Of a stretch of DNA of 64,000 nt, positions 9,708 through 21,600 are shown one piece after another. Origin of the DNA: Daphnia carinata (Eukaryota; Arthropoda; Branchiopoda; Diplostraca; Daphniidae); NCBI RefSeq assembly GCF_022539665.2, contig NC_081340.1, forward strand, positions 3,472,001 through 3,536,000, given 5' to 3'. The notes under the pieces are model-generated. The model searched no databases and was not told the origin of the DNA. It saw only the letters and a program-made list of their open reading frames with translations. The translations under genes were made by a program, and so were the position numbers. The number at the start of each line of letters is the position of its first letter. Positions within the stretch are counted from its first letter, which is position 1.

Positions 9708-12008
9708 TTAGTCCCACTTCCATTTCGGTTTATGGACAGTCAGTTTGTTTTTGTCTTCATCAGCTCCCGATCGAAAATTTCCCGAGAGGCCATTGAAACC
9801 TCCTAGACCTGCCTGTTGGAAGCCTTGGCCAGCAAATTGGGAACCTCCATTGAGTCCGGAAACACCACCAAATCCGCTCGGATGTCCGAATCCGGATAGA
9901 CCACCCAGCCCACCATTAATGCCACCGAGTCCATTTAAACCGCCAAACCCGTTTGCGCCGTTTATTCCTGGCGAGCCACCTAGGCCCCCCAAACCGCCAA
10001 GTCCATTGACTCCACCTAGTCCACTTGCACCACTAAGTGCTCCAGTACCGAAGCTACCTGGATGGAAATTATTTACCCCACTGAGCCCACCAGAGGCGAA
10101 GTTGGAGCCTAGGCCGCCAAATTGCGCACCGGAGGGGCTGAGAAACTGCTGATTTCCACCAAACTGTGCATTAGCCGGATTGAGAAATTGCTGATTCCCA
10201 CCAAACTGTGCACTAGCCGGATTGAGAAACTGTTGATTCGCACCAAATTGCCCAAACGAAGGATTCTGGAATTGTTGATTCCCAACGAATTGCGAACCGG
10301 ACGGATTCAAAAATTGTTGATTGCCACCGAACTGCGAAGCTCCAGGATTAAGAAATTGTTGGTTGCCACCGAACTGCGCACCCGTTGGATTAAAGAACTG
10401 CTGCTGGTTGCCTCCAAATTGCGATCCTGAAGGATTAAGAAACTGTTGGTTGCCACTGAGTCCACCCAATCCGCCGAAGGATCCGAATCCCGCGCCTGTT
10501 TGCTGTCCGAAATTAGACCCCAATCCGCCGAGTTCAGCCACACTTGCCGCTGTTTGGGGGGCGGTGTCGGTTGCTCCATCTGCAACAGTCAATCACATTT
10601 AATTTCTTTATTTCTTCAATCAATTCGTCTTGCAGTTTCGCACGCTTACCTGGTAGAGTATTCCGAATGGCTTGCAATGAATTCGTTAGCATGCTCTGCA
10701 GACCTCCAGGTGTGCTGTTTAATTCAGTGATAAACGCTTCGGCCGTTGATGGACATTTGGTAAATTGTTCCCGACACCTATTGGTGTCCCGATGTGCCAC
10801 ACCCCATAAGGCCGCTTCAATAGGCGCATAAGCTCCAAATTCTTGGAACCGCATCAGTTGTAAAACGCTAAAAGAATTATACAAAAAGAAACATGTAGAA
10901 AGCCTTGAACAAGATTTTCTGAATACGGAACTTATAAGCCGTTTAATAGAGAATAGAATCTTACCCTAAAATAGACCGAAAAGTGCTCGGATGCGAAAGA
11001 TTTAACGCCCCTTGTGCGTTTTCATTTAATGCGGGAAATACGGTGGGAGGAACCAGAGCGCTTGTGCGATTAAATAGACCTCTACCGAGTGGACAACGTT
11101 GATTTATGTTAAATGAATGTTGATAAATCTGTAAAGAAATAGAAAGTTTACCTGTTGGCCATAAATTCACATGCTAAACGCGATGCGCATTTCATTCGAT
11201 CCAGTTCGACAACAGTTTTTACCACGTTATTGACCTGTCCAACTCCTTGCCTACAGTCATGAATGAAATGCAAAAGAGAGTTACTATAGAAAGCTCGTTT
11301 TGATTTTTGCGTGTATCAACAACTAGTAAATTCCTCTAGCCAAACAGCCTTTTTCTAATCATTGGAGAAAAGTCGAACAAGTTTGGGAGCCTAGGAAAAA
11401 TGCCATTCAACAACTCGCGAAGAGAAAGTGTCACGTTCAGTTAGGCGTAAGTTGAAAAAAAAAAAAAACCGTGTATGAAAACACATGCTGGTTTATAAGG
11501 ACAATGCTTTCACTTTTAAAATCAAACAAACAAAAATACTTTTCGTCTGTATGTCTGGATAATATTGTACATGAACACAAAGAAGATTACGAATAAGAAA
11601 AAATGTAGAAATTATTTACAAGATAGGAGGCGCTCCGGATGCAGCTCCCGAGCCAAGGCTGCCCAAACTAGCCAAATTGGCCACATCGGATAGGCCTCCG
11701 AGAACGTCTCCCGTAAGGCCGTTTTGAGTGAATATGTTTGCTGCTCCTCCGCCAAGTCCGTTGGAGCCCTGGCCGAATCCTCCGAAGCTGCCTTGGCCGA
11801 AATTATTCAACTGTCTTTTTTCTCTGACGAGTTTGTGCATGTCGCGAGACACGACCAGATGATTAACAGCCGCTTCGACGGTGTGATAGAATTCTTGCAT
11901 CAGCAAAGACGCGTCGGGCAGATCTGGCTTGTCGACGGCACTCAAAGATTTCGTCAACGCACCCGGCAAGAGCAGACAAACGGAAGAGATTTGAATAAAG
12001 CGCCACAT
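9708..12008 (-). CDS. Secreted Gly/Asn/Gln-rich repeat protein (5 exons, 564 aa)
   Basis: Exons: 12008-11620, 11250-11152, 11081-10965, 10867-10650, 10579-9708 (TAA); all phases match. Residues 1-24 form a signal peptide (MWRFIQISSVCLLLPG...). RxKR at 62-65, followed by Gln, is a furin-type cleavage site. A Gly-rich segment precedes a cysteine-bearing middle: KCASRLACEF in exon 2 and CREQFTKCP in exon 4. The last exon holds eight repeats of 14-15 residues (consensus GNQQFLNPSGSQFG, residues about 317-430, DNA 10138-10455), then Gly/Leu/Asn/Phe-rich sequence ending PKWKWD. Composition suggests an extracellular, cuticular or matrix protein; no exact family is recognised. The exon 2-3 junction needs the acceptor at 11083-11082; the stronger-looking TTTACAG at 11129 would leave a 23-nt intron and an early stop. 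Intron 1 (369 nt) has a weak donor TT|GTAAAT. Confidence 0.82.
10138..10455 (-). repeat. In-frame 42-bp tandem repeats (8 units)
   Basis: Coding tandem array within the last exon of the secreted repeat protein. Units encode GNQQFLNPSGSQFG with variation at Ser/Gly/Ala/Thr; one unit has an extra Gln and one starts with Ala. Unit number could vary between alleles. Confidence 0.85.
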
Positions 12009-12742
12009 GATTCTTAGTTTAGGGAATTAAAATCAGCAGCTGGAGCACTAGAGGATCACGCTCGTAAGAGAAACACACATGGAATGAAAGGAGAAAACGC
12101 AACCGAAAAGAAGTATCCTCGTACTGCGCACAACGTGAAAAAGAAGGTCATCGGCTCGGGTGAAAGCCGCTTTCCACACGGATCGTATACGTATGTGCAT
12201 CACCATGTATGTGTATACACCTCATCCGGAAAATTTCACTTTTGCCTTCATCATCATCTCCCGTCTGAGACATTTTGGGGTGTTTCCAACGAGTCTCTGT
12301 CGATTGTAGGTCACAGGGGCTAGCAGCGTTACATTAAGGTTATACTTCCCGGATCAACGTGTGGGTGTTTGCAGATAGATTCAATTTTCCTGGTGTTTAC
12401 TATTTTCTTCTTTCTTCATGTTGATTCGAATTCGGCCAACTGTTGACCAACGGGAACTGTTTAGCCGTTGAGAAACTTCACGAAAGGTGGCGTGGAACTA
12501 TCGTTTCAATGTAACGGAGGAGGTGTGTCCGTTTCACCTGTGTATTCAAACCGTGAATCACATCGTGAGTTGGATAGCCCAGCGTTCATATCAACGTTTT
12601 TCAACTAATTGGTATCTGAGTTTTCGGAAGGAGATGATTTCCCGAAGCGAACAAGCAGATTTTACAACTGAACGGACGATGAACTCAAATATCCCCAACT
12701 AACGGGCAAAAGCAATTATAGAAAGGTGACATCATTTGACGT
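12009..12742. other. 5' flank of the secreted repeat protein gene
   Basis: No coding exon seen. The minus-strand promoter and 5'UTR of the secreted protein gene should lie here. No TATA box or initiator could be placed with confidence. Confidence 0.4.
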
Positions 12743-12772
12743 TTTATTTCTTGCTGAATATGCAAGAAATAA
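12743..12772 (-). promoter_or_regulatory. AATAAA signal beside an 11-bp hairpin
   Basis: On the minus strand, AATAAA (12748-12743) lies about 40 nt after the stop of the ORF at 12789-12983. The perfect inverted repeat TTATTTCTTGC (12744-12754) / GCAAGAAATAA (12762-12772), loop 7 nt, partly overlaps the signal. Together they look like a transcript 3' end. Confidence 0.45.
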
Positions 12773-12788
12773 GAAATGACGTCGGCCG

Positions 12789-12983
12789 CTATACCATAAT
12801 CGGGTTGTACGAAAATTGAATGTAGGCCATGTCCGCGGTCGGGTGAAAGGGGGAAGTTGCTTTAGACCACGCAAAATACGAGTTGAGGTCATCCAACTGC
12901 TGATTACCATACAGGGGTGAGTGTAACCGTTTTCGAAGAATGGCCAAATTTACCATTGCTCTATTGACACAATCCACATTCAT
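12789..12983 (-). CDS. 64-aa ORF or 3'-terminal exon
   Basis: Not recognised. The ORF begins ATG at 12983 (context AAAATGA, in-frame TGA just upstream) and ends TAG. The peptide has balanced composition with no homopolymer-derived runs: NVDCVNRAMVNLAILRKRL near the start, TADMAYIQFSYNPIMV at the end. An AATAAA follows 40 nt after the stop. It could be a complete small gene, or the last exon of a gene whose earlier exons lie at higher coordinates: an AG at about 12961 (GTCAATAG) could be an acceptor. It could also be a processed remnant. Confidence 0.4.
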   Translation of the reverse strand: MNVDCVNRAMVNLAILRKRLHSPLYGNQQLDDLNSYFAWSKATSPFHPTADMAYIQFSYNPIMV

Positions 12984-15900
12984 TTTTCATAAATTTTAAT
13001 AATCTGATTTGCTCCCAAAAACGAGGAAAAAGTTCTTATATTTACTTTTCTTTAGTTGCATCCAATTTAACTTGATTTTGAACGCGGTCAACAAACACAA
13101 AGCTGTTCCTTCTTTTTCAAGTAACAACAACAATAACACACACTCACACACACACAACACACAAAAAAAGGAATGACGGATCGTAAAATGAAACTGAATA
13201 AAGGTCCTACCGCATTTTCAGCCGGACAAGTACTATATAATGATCGTGTACAGTTTCTACTCTGTAATAGCTCGAAATTTCAATGTCTGCAAGGAACGAT
13301 TTATCACTTGCGGTAGTCCATCATTTCCATATCAAACACCGAAATTATACGGTCTGGATATGAAACAATCCACACCGGAAATGGGCGCGAGGATGTACAA
13401 GAAAAGCGGCAGTAAAAAAAAAAGGGTAACACAAGAAAAGAACATCTTCAAATCTATTATATACATTTCATTATTTTTTTTTTTTGCTGCCAAGAAAGCA
13501 GCTTGAATCTTACTGGTTTTCTGTTGATCTCATAATTATATACAGAAAAACAACAACACAGCCATGAGTAGACACCAACAGACGGACTTTTTTCTTTTTT
13601 CAACCTCTCGATGAGGAAATAAACGGCCGCTTTTCACAGTCAGCTGAGCTCATTATTCAATTGAGTCATTACGGTGAGTTCGGTCGAGAGAGGGGGAGGT
13701 GACTCATTGAAAATTCGTGATCAAGAGAGGGCAAAAGATTCAAACAAGACGAAAGATAAGCAACAATATACGAAGGAGGCAAGGCAGTCAGAGATGATGG
13801 TGCGTCACACACATACAACAAAAGGTGAGTCATTTTTCAAAAAAAAAAAAAAAAAAAGAGAGCTGACCGACACGTCTGTTATGTAGGACTATAGACTAAC
13901 TTTTCTTTTTTTTTTTTTTTTTTTACCCCCCGTTAAGACATCTGCAACAAGTCGAAGAGGAGACAAGGGGGAGAGGGTATATTAGGAACTGGTTTTTTGG
14001 CTATGCATGTTTCCTCGATGTGTCAGGTATCCACGTAGAGGGGAGAAAAAGAACAAGGGGGGATTGGGAGAGGGGAAAAAATATGCACCTGACTCACGAC
14101 CATTTCCGGTGGATTTGCTCGTTGTGAAAGGGAGAAAAAAAGGAAAAAGTTTTCCAACATTGAAAATCACTTCCAATCTTTTCTAGCGGTCCTCTGAGCC
14201 GCTCATATGATTCAGAGCGTGCGCTCTCCCAATATTGACCATGCGGAGCATCCGACACAAAATAATCCCTTTAGAAAATGGACGGTTTCAAGAGTCAATA
14301 TTGATCCTTTTTTTTTTTTGGACATTTTAGTGGCCTGTTCAACAGCAGTTTGACATACGATCTATCTAGATGGAATTAAATGCTGATAGGTCCTGCCTTG
14401 TTGGTGTACTGAGGTTTGTTTCATACCTTATTCCCTCGGCCTATAACCATTAGTTATATTTTTTTTAAAGAAAAATAGACGTCAAAATTGGTAGGTTGCG
14501 TCGCTGTTGTTTTCCATGTTACTGATTTTTTTTTTCCCACACAGAATTCTGTGCTTACACGTTTTGCGTCCACATCAGAGGGAAAACAGTCGAAACAAAA
14601 GATGTTAATCGCTTGCGTATTGTTACGGGGGCAAACCCCTGTTCTTTTTCTCCCTGTTGATTGGATGATAACAAGACGTGAGCTTTTCTCTGTTGTACTC
14701 TCCCACTCACTCTCCCCCCCAATTTCTTAGCTGTAAAGTCGTAATGTCCATAAGAGTCCCTCTTTTTTTTTTTTTTTTTTTTTTCTGACTGCCTCACTCC
14801 GGATGGGAGGCTTAGGAAGAGGAGATCCATCATCCACGTCCAGCTCGGTGGGGGTGTGTTTTCTTTTCTTCTCTTTTCTTGTTCTTGTTCTTTTTTTTTT
14901 TCTATTCTCAACTGTATGTGCAATAGAAACCATCAAGAATCGGGGAACATCATTGCCGTTGTAGACACTGATACTGTACACATTCTCTTATATTGATGAT
15001 ATACATATTCCCCAGGTCCGAGAGTGTGTTTATAACAAGGCCAATAGATCCATCAATCCCTGACGTCATCGATAATGCGCCCTGTACGGTTTTGGGGCGA
15101 AAACTGTCACTCTATGTATAACCATAGCGTCAAGAATGAAAAAGAAAATAAATAAAAAGCCAAGAAAAACGGTTTCGCTGTTTCTTTCAGCTTATACTTT
15201 TCTCCCTCTTTTTCCTCACCTGATCTCAATGTCCTATATACCTGTTGCCCTATGTTGTCGTGACGGAGCCAAAACAGCACAATGCCTGACTGGAACCATA
15301 AGCAAGAGTGCATTCAACAAATAGAAGGCCTTCCCTTTTTTCTTTTTTATAAGCTTCACTGCGGGTTAACCATAGAAAAGTATATACACAAACTTTGGTC
15401 GGCTATACCTAGGAAATACTTTGAGAGAGAGAGAGAGAGAGAGGCCTAGCAACGATGTGCTGTCACCTTCCGATGATCGGGCCCCCAATGTGAGGGAATG
15501 AAAAGGGAGAGAAAAATAAAAGCAAGTCGCTCTCTTAAAGGTTCCTCTTTTTCTCGCCGTAGTATTGTATTTTAGATGCGTGTATAATAGGACAACACCT
15601 GCCTCCGCGAAAACAGCCCCTCCGCTGACAATAACAGCGTTGACGCGTTTTTTTCCATCAACCCCCAATGTGAAAGGCTCCGAGAAAAAGTAGGTATACA
15701 TGTATAAATAAATACAGAATTTATTATTTTTTTTTTTCCTATTCTTTCACCCTACGTTGCATATGTGAGTGGGGCTACCTATACGTCTTGATGGACCTCC
15801 TTCCGTCAAGCTTCTTTGGCTTCCTCAGAATCTCCGAACACTTACTGGCCCATTGTCGCCAAGGTGAATCGTGTATGGGGCCGTCATGGGGCCTCGCACC

Positions 15901-18280
15901 TCTTCGATCTGAATATATTTCTAGATGGTTATCTCAAGTGGGTCGACGTTATTCCGAGTGTGTGTGTGGAACGTAGAATTTCCTTTTCTTTTTTTTTTTG
16001 TTCAACTCAAAATGTAAAATACATTGTGATGCAAAGGAAATAAACATTTTCTCTTTTTGATATGTTGAAGGCGAAGGAATAACAATAACAACAGGCCACA
16101 ATAACAAAAGAAATCATAAAATATTTAGAGGGAAAAGTAATTCCTTTTTTTTTTTCAAATTCATTTCGAATGACTTTGGGAGTCTTTTCGGTTAAGTTTC
16201 AGCGCTTCGACGCCTAACTGCCGAATAAATAATCTGACACTTATCTCCCTCGTTCTTTCCCATTTGGGGTTTGACCGTGTCTCAAGACTTATTTTCTTAA
16301 CATTTCGGGAACTGCTTTTTATTTTTTAACCCCGCACTTTTTTTTTTAGCGTATATCTCTACGAGCTTCCTGATGGCGTCGAGTTTGTTCCCTTTTTTCA
16401 TTTTCAAACATAATATATAGGGAGCATTAAGACGACACCATTAAGAGCTCAGACGTCGGCGACACGGGTTGAAATAGTTTTTTAATTGACATAGACATTG
16501 CCAAGATCTCCGTTTGAAACATGATTAGAGAGACAAAACGCCCGCCCCGTTTTTTTTAACCCCCCCCCCCCGATAACATTTAATGCAGAGAATGTTGATT
16601 GATTTATGATTTACTATTTTTCCTTTTTTTCAAATTCTCGCCTTCTTTTTTATTTCTGCATTTCAATGGTGGAAGGGCTCGTTGACACGTTGTTCGAATG
16701 CCCCCTTTTTTTGCATACAAAAGCGGTGTCTATATATGCAGAACAACAATTGGTTCAACAAACCAAAAGGTAATGGGGGTGAAAAAAAAATGTATAAGAG
16801 TTTATAGGCCGCAATTGGTCGCATACAACGAACTCGACAGTACGGAAAACATCGGTAATTTGCCCTCTATTTTTTTTTTTCTTTCTCTGTTTGAAAAAAA
16901 TGTGTAACCGCATCGTTCCATGGAAACCGAGAGAGATTAAATGAGTCTACCTGGGGGTCGGAGTGAAGAGAAAGAAAAAAAATGCGTGATCAATCAAGCG
17001 AAGTTGAATACAACACGTAATGTCGCTTTTTATTTTCAGAACCCCCTTCTCTTAGATTTTTCCATGGAATGGATTTTTTCGTGCGGAATTATACACCACA
17101 CACGCGCAAGGTCTTCGTCCCCTTTTGAAATGGCGTCGCAACATAGCGCTATGGCCGATTAGTTTTTTTCTTCTTCCGTATTCAAATAAGGTTACAGTAA
17201 ATTGAAACGAAGAATAATAATCAAATAGTTTAGATATTTATTCAAATTTCTTTGGGATCTCCTTCTTTTTTCCCCCTTTCACTCTTATTCACACTTGCAG
17301 GGGGCGTGTGATGAGATTCGGCACGGAAAGGATTGAATGACAGCTGCTTATTTTTTAAAGAGAAACTAGCGTGAATCCGTCGTCAATGATCATTGATGCA
17401 TACTGATGCAAGGCCTACGTTTTCCACAGCCGCATTGAATAGAAGCAGAAAGGAATAAAACGCATTAAACAGATCGTTTTCCTGCGCACTACACAATACG
17501 GGAAATGGCTTTACATAAAGGATCAAGTGAGAGAACATAACGCATTCGAACAATCTTAACTGGGAATCACTGAGTTAGAAACGCGACCATATAACTGATA
17601 CTATCGCGCAGTGATGGACTGCAAAGGGCGGAATGACATTCTCTACTTAATGATGCCTCATGATCGTCAACTAGATGCTAGGCAAAGATGCAACAACGAC
17701 GCCCGACGACGCTCTTTTTCTCTGTCTAGCGCGTCCCTCTCTCCTCAGCGCCGTGCTGATAAAAAAAAAAGGCTGCTGCGGTTTGGCTACAGTAATTAAT
17801 CCACGTCTCTCACATAGCCACATATATACACACACACATACATATATATCGAATTTCGGTGGGAAATGTCGGCCGATTAGCCGTAGAGATACACGTGACC
17901 AGCCCCGGCTGAAGCCCTACCGACTTCATATGTGTTCAAAATCCCCCCGACTTTTCGCTGGTTCTTGTTCATCCATGCTCAGATGTTGCATCCACAAAAC
18001 TCAAAAAGTATATTAAGGAAGACGAAAAGAGAAAGAAAAAAAAAAAAGAGAGCGGGGAAACGAAGAGGGAAAAAGTCTTGACATGCAAACAAATGAGCGT
18101 CGTTTATCTTGAAAGCGGGTCGAGGATTCAAACTGTCCTTTTTTTTTCCTATGTTTAGTTCCCTTTTTGCTCTCTCCCTTTTCCAGCTGCTGCCATATTG
18201 TATTCACGTTTACACACATACACACACACACACACAAACACAAACTATAAGCAGAGTGAATTCATGTATATAGGCTGGTA
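12984..18280. other. Gene-poor, homopolymer-rich DNA
   Basis: No supportable gene. Holds an (AC)n tract at about 13134-13162, A19 at 13839-13857, T22 at 14763-14784, (GA)n at 15423-15443, and (AC)n tracts at about 17826-17840 and 18209-18236. A perfect CRE-type palindrome TGACGTCA lies at 15061-15068. ORFs here are short and pass through poly-Lys/Phe runs made by the homopolymers. Confidence 0.55.
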
Positions 18281-18289
18281 TAGGCAGCA

Positions 18290-18690
18290 CAGCATTGTCA
18301 TGGTGAAACCTCACTCAGGAGGTTTCTGATGGACAGCGGTTGAAATTGGAACTGGAAACAAGTGGCTCAGGGAGGAGACAGCCCCACGAGCTGGAACTGA
18401 AAGAACCAATGGACCAGTGGTCAAAATTGTGAAAGCCTATTCGACCAGAAGATGAGCTCCGGTCAGTAACACAGTGTATAGTCACGTGACCTGCAGTGTA
18501 TTACTAAATAAGAGACACGGCCATCAACCGCAGGTCCAGCACAAGAGGGGCAGGCGGATTAAAGGCATCCGGTCATCCAACAACCGTCATTGCCAGGTTC
18601 GTTTACACGGAACTTATTTGGGACAGTCGCCGTCGATTTGTTTGCTGTTCTTATTTAATCACATTATAGTACAACCTCGCATTAAATAGT
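18290..18690. other. Composition island without homopolymers
   Basis: About 400 bp that lack the surrounding poly-A/T runs and are purine-richer on plus. Includes the perfect palindrome GTCACGTGAC (18481-18490). Open frames of 40-70 codons exist in more than one frame, with no clear splice boundaries. It could be a regulatory element, a decayed transposon or an unrecognised exon. Confidence 0.3.
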
Positions 18691-21600
18691 GATCCCGTTA
18701 CAACTTAAACTAAACTCATAAATGTATTCACACATGTAAGCAGCTACACAACATGTCTCCGGTGTAGTATATATTAAGCATTATTCTTTTTCGCGTCGTC
18801 CTTTACGCGTAGTGTCGTTACGATATGAAGTCACGACAGGAAGTTTAGTTCATTGCGTTTCTCCCGTTAACTCGAATCAAATCTTTTTTCTCCTGCCATT
18901 CGGTTGATGCATCGCCCGTCGTTAACGGCCATTTCTGTCGCAAAGTCTGCGGACAATATGATGAAATATTGCGGTCAATTTGCCCGTCTGAAGAGGATGG
19001 ATGAGCTCCTGTTTTTTTTCCTTTTATAGACATTAGTAGCTGTATACAGAAAGCCGCAATGAAAAAGAAAAAATAAATATTGGAGGGGTTGTTAGTTGCA
19101 TTGAAAATGGATCCCCCGAGCCTCATCGTGAACGATCAGATCAGATGCGAGGGTTGCCAACCAACAAAACGAGGTGTTGGATGGTACATAAATCCTCGTC
19201 ATCCTCTTGCTTTGCTCAGTTCCTATAACGCACTAGGAACTGGCCTCTGGTAATGGATAATTGACCGCCGCCGCTTTTTTTTTTCAATGCAAGTACAAAC
19301 GCAAGTTTCTATTTTTTGTGTGTTAGAGAATTGGGGTGATTTTTTTTTTCTCTTTGCTTTTCAGTGATACAATAATGCCGCTAGGGAGGGTGGACGCTCC
19401 CCCCTCTAGGACATGGTGATGATGATCTTTTTATTCTTTCTCTTTTTTTGACATACACAAAGTCTTTTTTTTTTTTTTTTTTCCTACTCTTGATTGCGGT
19501 TCTCTCCTTCTCTTCGAGTGATACAGTGGCGAACGGAATATGTCCATTTGATGAAGTGGGCAGCCCTTTGATTTGCATTCACAGCGCAGCCAATCGAGTT
19601 TTTTCCCCAATTGTTGAACGGGCCGAATAAAGCGCCAATAGGGAAATACAAGGAATCAGTTGGAAAAAATGTGTATATAAAGAATTATATTCCTATTCTA
19701 TAGCCGCAACGTCCTCTCTTCTTTTTGATATATCGCTTTTCCCTTTCGTTTTTTTTTTTTTTTTTGCTTTTTCATTTCTTTTATTTTATTTCCAAACATA
19801 AAAAAAGCTAGAGTGTGAATGAAACTGCTGATTCTATCCCGGACGTTTTATTCTTCTTCCACCGTATTTTACACAGAAGTTTATTTTTTTTAACTACCTC
19901 TCGCTGAGATTAAAAGAAGAAGAAGAAGAAGAAGAAGAACCTGACTGGCCGATGTGTTATTCTCAGCACGCTCATCTCCTTTTTTTTTATAGCCCGACAC
20001 GTCTCAAAATTTTGATTTGAAAAGGAGGAGAAGGAGAGGCAACAAACAACGTTTTCGCTCAACTTCTGCACATCGCCTCCAGCCAGCAGAAGCTGATAAT
20101 GAAGCGGTATAAAAACGTAACGACGTGACGCTGTCTTCATCGTAAAACGAAAAAAAAAAATTTTAAGGAGAATCACGGCACTATAAGGATAAGACCATAA
20201 ATTTATTACAACATCCTTTGGACGATCTCTTGTAAAGCAACAATTGTTTACCTTGAAACGAAAGCTTCACTTCTTGTTGGTTTAGAATGAGAAAAAAAAG
20301 GGGGGAGGGTAGTATAAAACACAATCGTGGATTGACTCCGTGATGCGAGTTATGTCCGTGAACACGTGTGTTTGTGCTATACCGAATTGACGTGTATAAC
20401 AACGCGTATAATAGCGCACCGTACATATATATGTACAATATACTCTTGTACCATTCGTCGTCATAACCCCCTGCTGATTCATACTGTCTAGCCTATTAAT
20501 TGGTGAAGGGTATAGTCATATATATCTATTCTGTGTTATGTGTGTAGGGAATGACGCCAAAGTGGGGGCTGTATATATAAGAACGAGAAGAGGGGGAGGA
20601 ATAGTTAGAGAGCTATAATAGCCATATAGCGCTCATTAAGCAATGGCCACCAGGTGGCTGTGTACATCTTTCCTCCCCCTCCACCAGTAAACGACTCACA
20701 TACAAAAAAAAAAAACGAGTGAGAGATAGAGAGAGAGAGGAATAACAATAATAATGACGCGATTGTTTCCGATTGTCAGTCATGTTGCAGGACTGCAGAT
20801 GGGGTTGTCGTTTCATGCAGTCACCCCTTTACCCAGTTTTGAATGTTACTGAAAGCTACGGAAAAAAAGAAATAAGCTGGTGGAGTAAACAGTAAAGTGT
20901 ACGAGGGTGTAGGGGGGGAGGCAAAGAGAGAGAGGGGGGAGTAATTTCAAGTTGACGCAGGTGGTTGCGATCGATAATTTTATAAGTGAGCGGACAATAT
21001 GATTCACCCTTCAACTATTGATAAGCGAAAAGATAATCAGGAAAAGGTTTTTTTTTCAGGGGATTGGATAATGCATTATATGTAAAAAAAAAAAAAAAAA
21101 AAGTAGGGAAAAAAAAAATGACCAGCTTATAATATCTTGCGCGATGAACACGTGCACCCGCGGGGGCTCGATTACATCATCATCAGATATGGCATTATAT
21201 CGTGCTGCCGTTCGTATTATTCGTCTATACACATCTTTTGATTCGTTTGGTTTATTTTGATTTGTCTTTACTTTGTTTTCTCAGCGTCGTGTTTATTATT
21301 GAGGGAATGAAAGGGAAGAGTCGTGTTGGTGGGATCAATGTCTTCAATAAAGAAATGAAGGATAACGCATAAGAGTCACGCTCGTTAAACGCAGGAAGAC
21401 AAATGACTGTGCACGTTGACTCTTTCTATTGCGATATGATTGAAATCACGGCAATCTGTTTGATTTCATTTCCACTTGCATGACGCCATGGATGTATGGT
21501 AGCAGTTTATAATCATCCATTTTTCATGTTTTTATGGCTCACGCTCTTGTTCTGTTTTCACTTCTTTTTTTCCCCCCATCTCATCCAATTGCCCTGTTTT

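Noticed and set aside
9745-10602. Pro-rich and Leu/Thr-rich plus-strand ORFs
   Set aside because: Antisense shadows of the repeat-bearing last exon of the secreted protein gene.
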